Part shown: positions 54,456 to 61,682 of the stretch, one piece after another
Layout: each line of letters begins with the position of its first letter
How positions within the stretch are numbered: position 1 is the stretch's first letter
NCBI RefSeq assembly: GCF_001280005.1
Contig: NZ_LGDW01000281.1
Coordinates: 1-64,000 of the forward strand
Source of the DNA: Streptomyces sp. NRRL WC-3618
GTDB taxonomy: Bacteria; Actinomycetota; Actinomycetes; Streptomycetales; Streptomycetaceae
Reading direction: 5' to 3'
DNA: 64,000 bases
Translations under genes and position numbers: made by a program
Notes under the pieces: generated by a model
Databases searched by the model: none
Told to the model about the DNA's origin: nothing
The model's input: only the letters and a program-made list of their open reading frames with translations

Positions 54456-56540
54456 TCACAGGCTCAGCTCCGGGTGCAGCCGGTCCAGGGTCCACACCTG
54501 CTTGCGGCGGGCCGACACGGCGGTCAGCGCCAGGGCGCCGGCCATGAACGCGGCCAGCACGGCACACGCCTGCCACACCGGGCCGAGCCCACCGCCCGTG
54601 ATGAGCCTGCGCAGGGCCTCGACGACGTAGCTCATCGGCATGAAGGGGTGGATCGCGTTGAAGAAGCCGGGGCTGGTCTGCACGGGATAGGTGCCGCCCG
54701 CGGACGTCAACTGGAGCATCAGGAAGGCGAGTACGAGGATCCGGCCCGCCGCTCCGAAGCGTGCGTTCAGCCACTGGACGATCGCCGCGAAGCACGCCGT
54801 GACCAGGAACAGGAAGCCCACCGTCCCCGCCGCCCGCACCATCTGCAGGCCGATCGCCCAGTGCAGTACGGACATCAGGGCCACGGTCTGGAGCACGCCC
54901 AGTACGGCCACGGGGAGCCAGCCCGCCAGGGTGATGCGCCACGCGGAGGAACCCGCGGCGAGCGCACGCCGGTTGAGCGGCGGGATCAGCATGTAGGCGA
55001 CCATCGAGCCCACCCACAGGGACAGCGGGATGAAGTACGGGGCGAATCCGGTGCCGTAGTTGGCGGCCTTGTGCAGGTCCCTGGAGGCGAGTTGGACCGG
55101 GTCGGACATCACCTGGGTGCGCGCGTCCCGGTCCTGCCGGTCGTAGTCGGGGATCTGGCCGGCGCCGTCGTGCAGTCCGCCGGCGAGTTTCCCGGAACCG
55201 TCGGCGAGCTTGAACATGCCTCCGGAGAGGTCGTCGGCGCCCGTCCTGAGGTCCTGGACGCCCGTGTGCAGGGCGGTCGCGCCGGTCTTGGCGGTGGAGA
55301 GCCCGCTGTGCAGTTTCCGCGCCCCCGCGGCGACCTGGGCCGCCCCCGCGTTGAGCCTGTCGACCTTCCGGACGGCGTCGTCGAGGTCCTCGGTCAGGCG
55401 CGGTGCGCGGTCGGCGAGCGCCTGGGCCTGCTTCTGGAGCGTGGCGAGGTGCTGGTCGAGCCGCTCCAGGTCGCCGTTCTGGTCGGCGACCAGGGTGCTG
55501 ACGTCGTCGGCGACCGTCGACACGTCCGCCGCCGCGTTCCTGGCCTTCTTCAGATCGGCGCACGCGGCGTCGGGCAGTACCGCGGTCTCGCAGCGTGCCC
55601 GGTAGACGCCGTTCAGGGTGGCGGAGGCCGTGTGGGCGCCCTTGGCGGCGGCCGGGGCGGCCTTCGCCAGGGTGCCGAGGTTGTGGCGGACCGTACCGGC
55701 CGAGTCTGCGACGAGCCGGGCGGCGTCCCCGATCGTCTTCTCGTTGTCCTTGAGGAAGGGCCTCAACCTGTCCGATACGCCGTCGACCTTGTCGGCGAGC
55801 TTCTGGGTGCCCGCCGCGACCTGCCGCGAACCGTCGGCCAGATCGCCCGCACCCGTGTCGAGTTTCCGCAGCCCCCGGACCAGCTTGCCGCTGCCCCCCT
55901 CGGCGTCCTTCAGCCCGTCGGCGAGGGCCTTGGACCCTCGCTCGGCCTTGCCGATGCCGCCCGTGAGCGTGTCGGCGCCCTTGGCGGCCTTCACGGTCTG
56001 CCCGTGGATGTCGGAGAACGAGACGAAGATCCGGTCCAGGAACGACCGTGACGCCTTGGTGGAGGCCGCCGTACGCACCTCGCCGAACACCGTCCGGGAG
56101 ATCTGCCCGACGATGTAGTTGTTGGCGTCGTTCGTCCGCACCTGCAGCGCGCCCGTCTCCGGAGAGTCGCCCGAACTGGACGCGATCCGCTCACTGAAGT
56201 CGGCCGGCATGGTCAGCGACAGGTAGTAGGTGCCGTCCTCGACGCCTTCCCGCGCCTCGGCCGCGCTCACCTCGTGCCACTCGAAGGTGTCGCTGTCCCG
56301 CAGCCCCTTGACGATGTCGGCACCGGCGGTGAGCTTCTTCCCGGAGACGCTCGCCCCGTGGTCGTCGTTCACGAGCGCCACGGGAAGGCGGTCGAGCCTG
56401 CCGTACGGGTCCCAGAAGGACCACAGGTACAGGGCGCCGTACAGCAGCGGCAGCAGAAGGAGCGAGGCCAGGGCGGCCCGCGGGAGCCTGCCCCGGCCGA
56501 AGCGCCTGAGCTCAAGCGCGGCCAGTCTCGGGGAGCGCAT
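54456..56540 (-). CDS. YhgE/Pip family membrane transport protein
   Basis: A 694-residue protein of the YhgE/Pip (phage infection protein) family. One N-terminal helix (about 22-42) is followed by a large extracellular region of about 440 residues with repeated LADG, TGA and SGKL motifs that predict heptad-rich helices. Six C-terminal helices (from about 505) resemble ABC-2 type permeases. It is likely to export lipids or peptides or form a secretion channel. The start overlaps the ATPase gene by 29 bp, indicating a dedicated partner. Confidence 0.9.
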   Translation of the reverse strand: MRSPRLAALELRRFGRGRLPRAALASLLLLPLLYGALYLWSFWDPYGRLDRLPVALVNDDHGASVSGKKLTAGADIVKGLRDSDTFEWHEVSAAEAREGVEDGTYYLSLTMPADFSERIASSSGDSPETGALQVRTNDANNYIVGQISRTVFGEVRTAASTKASRSFLDRIFVSFSDIHGQTVKAAKGADTLTGGIGKAERGSKALADGLKDAEGGSGKLVRGLRKLDTGAGDLADGSRQVAAGTQKLADKVDGVSDRLRPFLKDNEKTIGDAARLVADSAGTVRHNLGTLAKAAPAAAKGAHTASATLNGVYRARCETAVLPDAACADLKKARNAAADVSTVADDVSTLVADQNGDLERLDQHLATLQKQAQALADRAPRLTEDLDDAVRKVDRLNAGAAQVAAGARKLHSGLSTAKTGATALHTGVQDLRTGADDLSGGMFKLADGSGKLAGGLHDGAGQIPDYDRQDRDARTQVMSDPVQLASRDLHKAANYGTGFAPYFIPLSLWVGSMVAYMLIPPLNRRALAAGSSAWRITLAGWLPVAVLGVLQTVALMSVLHWAIGLQMVRAAGTVGFLFLVTACFAAIVQWLNARFGAAGRILVLAFLMLQLTSAGGTYPVQTSPGFFNAIHPFMPMSYVVEALRRLITGGGLGPVWQACAVLAAFMAGALALTAVSARRKQVWTLDRLHPELSL

Positions 56541-57294
56541 CCACCGTCTCCTTCTCGTGAGTCTCGTTCTCCTGCGGTTCCCGCTCGCGCGGCGGCGCCG
56601 AGAGGGCGGTCGACACGGTGACGGCGCCTTCGGGCGCCTCGCTGCACACCGCGACGACAGTCGTCCCGGCCTCGGCGAGCGACCTCAACAGGGTCCACAT
56701 CTCGGCCCGTTCGGCGTCCGACAGCTTGAGGTCGGTGTCGTCCACACCCAGCAGCCCGGGGCGTCCGACCAGCGCCAGCGCCACGGACAGCCGCAGCGCC
56801 TCCAGCCGTTCCAGATCGCGTACGGCCGTCCGGGAGCCCTTGGGCAGTGCCTCCAGGTCGAGACCGGCAGCGGTGAGCGCGGTGTCGACCTGGAGCTTGG
56901 TCCCGGCCTTCCGCTCCGCCCGTGGCCGCAGCAGCCCGCGCAGGGAATCGCCGAACCGGCGCTGGAGCAGCGCCCGTTCGCGCAGGTGTTCCCCGACGGT
57001 GAGGGCGGGGTCGAGGTCGGCGACCCCGGGGACGTGAGCGAGCGCGCTCGCTCGGCGTACCGCCGACAACTGCTTGGGCAGGCTCCACTCGCCGACCTCG
57101 GCCGAGCCCTCGGTGGCCCTCATCCGGCCCGTGAGCGCGAGCAGCAGGCAGGTGCGTCCGGATCCGGACGGCCCCTCCACCGCGATCAGCGAGCCGGGCT
57201 CCGCCTCGAAGGACACCTCGCGGAATGCCCAGCCGCGAGGCCCCTTGAGCCCGAAGCCCCGGGCGGTCACCCCGAGCTCGTGCGGACCGTCCAC
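56512..57294 (-). CDS. Degenerate ABC-type ATP-binding protein
   Basis: A 260-residue ABC ATPase-like protein. The Walker A motif reads GPSGSGRTC, with Arg in place of the catalytic-loop Lys. A canonical LSGGQ signature is absent; RDLERLEALRLSVALAL occupies its place. The Walker B region GLLGVDDTDL keeps an Asp but has Asp rather than Glu next to it. It may bind nucleotide weakly or act structurally with the YhgE permease encoded by the overlapping next gene. GTG 57294 (VDGPHELG) lies 15 bp after a TetR-type operator. Confidence 0.82.
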   Translation of the reverse strand: MDGPHELGVTARGFGLKGPRGWAFREVSFEAEPGSLIAVEGPSGSGRTCLLLALTGRMRATEGSAEVGEWSLPKQLSAVRRASALAHVPGVADLDPALTVGEHLRERALLQRRFGDSLRGLLRPRAERKAGTKLQVDTALTAAGLDLEALPKGSRTAVRDLERLEALRLSVALALVGRPGLLGVDDTDLKLSDAERAEMWTLLRSLAEAGTTVVAVCSEAPEGAVTVSTALSAPPREREPQENETHEKETVDALPETGRA

Positions 57295-57308
57295 GGTTCC
57301 CCACCTCT

Positions 57309-57332
57309 TTTGAACTGACTGGTCAGTGCAAA
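57309..57332. promoter_or_regulatory. TetR-type operator of the YhgE operon
   Basis: TTTGAACTGAC and GTCAGTGCAAA flank TG, with one mismatch in 11 arm pairs and a perfect ACTGAC/GTCAGT core. It lies just upstream of the ATPase gene, whose operon ends with a TetR gene. Confidence 0.8.
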
Positions 57333-57492
57333 AGATAGCCCGAACCTTCGATCGAGGCAAAAGACCAGGTGTCCGGCCTCTGTTGACCTGGCGAATGTCC
57401 GCTGTAGTTGGCGAGCTGTACGTCGGTCGTCTCGGTGAGGTTGGCGAAGGTGGCGAACGTCATGCGCACCGGTTGCGCACCGCCACTTTCCA

Positions 57493-57855
57493 ATGTCGGC
57501 CGAGGTGATCGCCGGAGACCTCGGCCTGGACCTCTGCGTCGTCGACCTCTCCTCGGTCGTCGACAAGTACATCGGGGAGACGGAGAAGAACCTGGAACGG
57601 ATCTTCACCGAGGCGGCAGGGGTCAACGGCATCCTGCTCTTCGACGAGGCCGACGCGATCTTCGGCAAGCGCTCCGAGGCCAAGGCCTCCCATGACCGCA
57701 ACGCGAACATGGAGAGCGCCTATCTGCTCCAGCGCATGGAGTCCTTCGACGGCATCGCCGTCCTGACGACCAACCTCCGCTCCAACCTCGACGAGGCGCT
57801 CATCCGCCGACTCGACGTCATCGTCGACTTCCCGGTGCCCGCGCCCTCACTCCGC
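57493..57855 (+). pseudogene. AAA+ ATPase fragment, cut after Walker A
   Basis: The reading frame opens at MSAEVIAGDLGLDLCVVDL, which in intact SpoVK-type AAA+ ATPases directly follows the GTGKT of Walker A. That loop and all N-terminal sequence are missing. Present are the VDKYIGETEKNLERIF segment, Walker B GILLFDEADAIFGKRSE, sensor 1 LTTNLRSNLDEA and the arginine-finger region IRRLDVIVDFPVP. Homology then breaks near 57855. With no P-loop it cannot be an active ATPase. Similar ATPases occur in contractile injection system loci, but no such genes are here. Confidence 0.75.
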
Positions 57856-57871
57856 CGCGCTCTCCGGGCCG

Positions 57872-58392
57872 TTCCACCAGCTCCGAGCCGGGATCCATCC
57901 CGACCACCGGCTCCCCGCCGCACGGGAGATGGCGCTCAGCACCCCGCAGCTGCAGCTCGGCCGCCTCCTGGCGTTCCTGGCGGCCCAGTTGGAGCGGGGC
58001 ACACCCATGGACGGGAACTGCCTGTACCACGCCGTGCACCAGGCACAGGCGGCACCGCGAACCTGGCCTCGGCCGACGCACTTCGGCAACGGGTGGTGAA
58101 TTGGGCGCTGGCCCCCGCGAACCTGCCGGTGGTCACGCAGTACGCGACGGAGAGAGGAGTCCGTGCCGACGATCTGATCGCCACGGTTGCCCAGAACGGC
58201 AACTGGACCGGCCGGGCAGGAGACCTGGTGCCATGCATGATCGCCGCGACCCTCGGGACCACCCTGGTGATCCACCAGGGCAGCGTGATCACAGAGCTGA
58301 CGCCTCTCGTCGGCGGCTCCCACAGGGAGGTCCACATCGATCTGGAGGGCCAGCACTACAGCGTTCACCCCAGCGATACCGGCCACGGTTAG
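57872..58392 (+). pseudogene. OTU-protease-like domain split by a frameshift
   Basis: In one frame (from about 57872) the sequence reads FHQLRAGIHPDHRLP, then an amphipathic helix and MDGNCLYHAVHQAQ. DGNC is the catalytic Cys motif of OTU peptidases (Cys at 58019-58021). Near 58040-58060 the homology passes to another frame, continuing ADALRQRVVNW, then GQHYSVHPSD with the expected catalytic His near the end (stop 58390-58392). Joining the frames gives a complete OTU-like domain of about 170 residues. The upstream AAA remnant is in the second frame. OTU domains occur in bacterial effector toxins; this copy appears inactivated unless a sequence error created the shift. Confidence 0.6.
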
Positions 58393-58430
58393 GCCCGCGC
58401 GCAAGCGGGACGCGACAGGACCGGCGTGTC

Positions 58431-58469
58431 CGCGCGGGGTGCCCGATCAGGCACCCCGCGCGTTCCCTC
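58431..58469 (+). terminator. Strong hairpin after the OTU-like remnant
   Basis: Perfect 13-bp arms (CGCGCGGGGTGCC at 58431-58443, complement at 58450-58462) enclose CGATCA and are followed by TTCCCT. Confidence 0.65.
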
Positions 58470-58629
58470 GCGCGGCGCGAGCGGCCTTACCCGGCGACCC
58501 GCCCGCGAATGACACTGCTTGCCTGCCCGCAGTCGTCCGAAGAGGAGCGCGAAGATGCCCATCTGTTGAAGACGGCCGGCTTCAGGCTGCGCGGCAACGC
58601 GCGGGTGCTGGCCGGCAGCCACCACCCGG

Positions 58630-59217
58630 ACCGGCACGCCCAGTTCCGGCACTCAACGACACGGTGGCCGGAGCGAGCAGCACCACGCTGCCCTGGGAAG
58701 CCACCCTCAACCAGCCCGCCGCCGCGCGGCTCGCCGTCATGTCCGGATGCCCGCTGAACGGCTCAGGAAGGCGCTGCCCGCACTCTCCTGGGTGACCCCC
58801 GAGGCGTCGACGCTGCCCACAGAAGTCCCCACCGTCTGGATGCGCCAAGCTCACTCGCCCAACGCGGTCATCTGCCGCCAGTGCACCCTCCGTCGCGGCA
58901 TCACAACCGAGGTCCGAGCGCACCTGGCCCTGCCCGACATCGTCTGTCACCACCACCACGTCTGGCAGACACCCGAGCCCTGGGACGTCTCAGCCGTCCC
59001 CGAGATCGAACGAGCACAACGGAACCTCCGCAAGCTCCGAAAGACCCGCGGCAGCCACATCATGGCCTGCTGCATCCGAGACGCCCGCTGGATCATCGGC
59101 GGCTGGGTTCACATCCCAAGCCGGGAACCGAAATTCGAAGATCTCTGGAAACACCGCCGCAGGAATCCAGATGGACCGGGCCCGCTGGCGGAACCCCAAA
59201 ATCGCCGTGATCACTGA
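58630..59217 (+). pseudogene. TniQ-like protein remnant with frameshift
   Basis: The clearest part (58747-59217) encodes ERLRKALPAL, then a CRQC zinc-type pair, LPDIVCHHHHVW and a basic tail with HIMACCIRDARW. This pattern resembles TniQ-like DNA-binding proteins of transposons. Just upstream another frame reads LPWEATLNQPAAARLAVMSGCP, and the two join naturally at about 58747 (MSGCP plus ERLRKAL), implying a one-base frameshift. I do not see a transposase next to it. Family assignment is tentative; it could be another zinc-binding regulator. It is likely to be non-functional. Confidence 0.45.
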
Positions 59218-59254
59218 GACGGCGACACCGCGAACCGCTCAGTGATCACGGCGA
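59202..59254. repeat. 17-bp perfect inverted repeat at the edge of the decayed patch
   Basis: TCGCCGTGATCACTGAG (59202-59218) and its complement (59238-59254) flank 19 nt. The left arm covers the stop codon of the TniQ-like remnant. It may be a terminator or a relic of a mobile-element end. Confidence 0.65.
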
Positions 59255-59399
59255 CCCCCAGCTCAGAAGACACCCCTCTCGCCGCCCTTGCTGAGGAAGA
59301 ACACCAGGTCAGAACGGATTGTCAGTGGCATACCGCACGATGGGCCCATACGGCACCTCCCGTCGGGGCGTGCCGTCACACGACGACAGGAGGTTCGTC

Positions 59400-59969
59400 A
59401 TGGCCAGCTCGAACGCAGCCGCCGCCCCACGGCGCCGCGCCCCCGGCCCTGCCCCCTCACCGACCGGGCCGGCGGGCGACGTGCACCCCGTGCTCCGCCG
59501 GGCCACGGCCCCGCCCGCCGCCCTCGACCTGCTCGCCCAGGCCCGTGCCGGACTCGACGAGGCGGCCGCCCTGGAAACCGCGAACGAGCGCTATGCCACC
59601 GCCCACCTCGCCGCCCTGCGCACCGCCGCCGCGGTGCTCGCCGCCCGGGGCCGCCCCGAAACCACCCCCAGGCGCCGGGCGCGCATCCGCAGCGCCTGGG
59701 AGGTGCTCCCCGAGATAGCGCCCGAACTCACCGAGTGGAGCGCGCTGTTCGCCGCCGGTGCCCCCCGCCGCGCCCGCGCCGAGGCCGGCATCCAGGGGGC
59801 GGCGGGCAGCCGCGACGCCGACGACCTGATCCGCGACGTGGCGATGTTCCTGCGCCTCGTCGAGCGGATGCTGGTCCTCCAGCCGGTGCTGCCCCAGCCA
59901 CGCCCCGACCCGGACACGCCTTCGGAGACGGTCCGGGAGAGGGTCCGGGAGGTCCCTGACGCGGGCTGA
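59400..59969 (+). CDS. SAV_6107-type HEPN domain protein
   Basis: A 189-residue helical protein of the streptomycete HEPN group that I recall as SAV_6107. Residues 1-45 are low-complexity Ala/Pro/Arg. About 60-165 is a helical bundle (ALDLLAQARAGLDEAAALETANERYATAHLAALRTAAAV in parts). The canonical RxxxxH ribonuclease motif of HEPN toxins is not evident, so RNase activity should not be assumed. ATG 59400 follows ACAGGAGG by 6 nt. It is first in a row of conserved genes upstream of the cell division cluster as I recall it. Confidence 0.85.
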   Translation: MASSNAAAAPRRRAPGPAPSPTGPAGDVHPVLRRATAPPAALDLLAQARAGLDEAAALETANERYATAHLAALRTAAAVLAARGRPETTPRRRARIRSAWEVLPEIAPELTEWSALFAAGAPRRARAEAGIQGAAGSRDADDLIRDVAMFLRLVERMLVLQPVLPQPRPDPDTPSETVRERVREVPDAG

Positions 59970-60107
59970 GACGGATGTCCGGGTCTGTCACCGGAGGCAA
60001 TAGGGTGGTGGCGAAGTCGCAGCCTTTCCGCAGCCCACCGGGGCCGGGAGGGCACCCCGTTCGCTCCGCCGTACAAGTGGCGGCGCCGCGCCGAGGAGTC
60101 ACCTGCC

Positions 60108-60878
60108 GTGTCGAACCCGACTCGCCCCCGCGCTTCTCTCCGTACCGCAGTGGTCTGGGAGGTCCTCCAGGACGCCCTGGAACGCCGCGTGAAAGCCACG
60201 GGGCGCGAGTCGCTGGACGTCCTCGACACCGGCGGCGGCAGCGGCAACTTCGCGGTGCCCGTCGCCCGCCTCGGCCACCGCGTCACCGTGGTCGACCCGA
60301 GCCCCAACGCGCTGTTCGCGCTGGAGCGTCGGGCCGCCGAGGCCGACGTCGCCGACCGCGTCCGGGGCGTCCAGGGGGATGCGCACGGCCTCTTCGACGT
60401 GGTCGAGCGCGGCGCGTACGACGCGGTGCTCTGCCACGGCGTCCTCGAGTACGTGGACGACCCCGCCGAGGGCGTCCGCAACGCGGTGGCCGCCCTGCGC
60501 GCCGAGGGCGTCCTCAGCCTGCTCGCCGCCGGACTCGGCGGTGCCGTGCTCGCGCGGGCCCTCGCCGGGCACTTCAAGGAGGCCAGGCGGGCGCTCGACG
60601 ACCCGAACGGCCGCTGGGGCGAGAGCGACCCCGTGCCCCACCGTTTCACCGCCGACCAGCTCACCGCGCTGGTCGAGGCCGCCGGCCTGCGCGTGGGCGC
60701 CGTGCACGGCGTACGGATCTTCGCCGACCTGGTGCCCGGCGTCCTCGTGGACACCGAACCCGGCGCCCTGGACGCGCTGCTGAAGCTGGAGGCCGCGGCC
60801 GCCGAGCAGGCCGCGTTCCACTCCGTGGCCACCCAACTTCATGTGCTCGGCGAGACGCCGGTGGCCGCCGAGGCCTGA
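60108..60878 (+). CDS. Class I SAM-dependent methyltransferase
   Basis: A 256-residue Rossmann-fold methyltransferase. LDVLDTGGGSGNFAVPVARLG is motif I with the SAM-binding glycines, VTVVDPSPNAL motif II, and YDAVLCHGVLEYVDDP motif IV-like. The C-terminal region HRFTADQLTALVEAAGLRV fits the UbiE/CmoA-type class. The substrate is unknown. GTG 60108 is the start. The gene lies 138 bp after the HEPN-protein gene and before a DUF3040 gene. Confidence 0.88.
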   Translation: MSNPTRPRASLRTAVVWEVLQDALERRVKATGRESLDVLDTGGGSGNFAVPVARLGHRVTVVDPSPNALFALERRAAEADVADRVRGVQGDAHGLFDVVERGAYDAVLCHGVLEYVDDPAEGVRNAVAALRAEGVLSLLAAGLGGAVLARALAGHFKEARRALDDPNGRWGESDPVPHRFTADQLTALVEAAGLRVGAVHGVRIFADLVPGVLVDTEPGALDALLKLEAAAAEQAAFHSVATQLHVLGETPVAAEA

Positions 60879-61153
60879 GTCACCTCCGGCGGCGGAGCGC
60901 TGATCAGGCGCTCGGCCGCAGATGGAGTACGCCACAGGCCACCCGATCGGCCGCCCGGAGCCGTATGATCGAGGGAGACCGCTCGGCATGGCGGCCCGGT
61001 GGCTGGGGAATGAACGCCTCAGTGAACCGGACGGCCATGGCGGATTCCGGTTGCCGATTGGCGCAGAGGGGCGGGTTTCACGGGGGCGATTCCCTGCCTA
61101 TCCTGAAGGTGACCCCCGGTCGCCCCCGGCGACTGCACGATGAGGAGGACTCC

Positions 61154-61564
61154 GTGCCGCTCTCGGAGCACGAGCAGCGAATGCTCGAGCAGATGGAGCG
61201 AGCGCTGTACGCCGAAGATCCCAAGTTCGCGACAGCGCTTGAGGGAAGCGGGCTGCGCACGTACACCCGGCGACGGGTCTACCAGGCGGTCGCGGGCTTC
61301 CTCGTAGGTATCGCGCTCCTCATGACCGGCGTGGCCGCACAGCAGATCTGGGTCAGCGTGGTGGGGTTCCTCGTCATGCTGGGCTGTGCGGTATTGGCCG
61401 TGACAGGCTGGCGCAAGGCCCCCAAGCCGGGTGAACAGCCCGCCGCGGGTGCCACGCCCGGAGCTCCGCACGCACGCCGTCAGGGCCGGCAGCGGCGCTC
61501 GATGATGCACCGCATCGAGGAGCGCTGGCAGCGCCGCCGCGATGAGCAGCAGGGTGGTCAGTAG
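61154..61564 (+). CDS. DUF3040 membrane protein
   Basis: A 136-residue actinobacterial protein. The N-terminus PLSEHEQRMLEQMERALYAEDPKFA is the DUF3040 hallmark. Two helices (about 45-65 and 68-88) form a hairpin in the membrane. The C-terminal 40 residues are very basic (HRIEERWQRRRDEQQ) and probably cytoplasmic. GTG 61154 follows GAGGAGG. It lies just before the cell-wall/division region in Streptomyces as I recall, but its role is unknown. Confidence 0.9.
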   Translation: MPLSEHEQRMLEQMERALYAEDPKFATALEGSGLRTYTRRRVYQAVAGFLVGIALLMTGVAAQQIWVSVVGFLVMLGCAVLAVTGWRKAPKPGEQPAAGATPGAPHARRQGRQRRSMMHRIEERWQRRRDEQQGGQ

Positions 61565-61616
61565 CCCTCAGCCCTTCGGGCCGCAGTTGCCCGAGTGGTG
61601 AACGCAGGATGTGAGA

Positions 61617-61658
61617 CGGCGGTGGCCCGGAACCCTCAGAGGTTCCGGGCCACCGCCG
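61617..61658. terminator. Bidirectional terminator with 18-bp stem
   Basis: Perfect 18-bp arms (CGGCGGTGGCCCGGAACC at 61617-61634, complement at 61641-61658) enclose CTCAGA. It separates the convergent DUF3040 and transglutaminase genes. Confidence 0.85.
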
Positions 61659-61682
61659 TGTCCGGATTAGGCCGCCGTGCCG

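Noticed and set aside
58101..58757. A 218-codon frame across the OTU-like remnant
   Set aside because: Its translation is Arg/Pro-rich with no similarity pattern. The OTU residues are found in the two other frames.
59400..59969. HEPN ribonuclease toxin of a toxin-antitoxin pair
   Set aside because: No RxxxxH motif is visible and no MNT or other antitoxin gene is adjacent.
60922..61143. A 73-codon ORF before DUF3040
   Set aside because: No convincing ribosome-binding site, poor composition, and it overlaps the probable promoter and leader of the DUF3040 gene.
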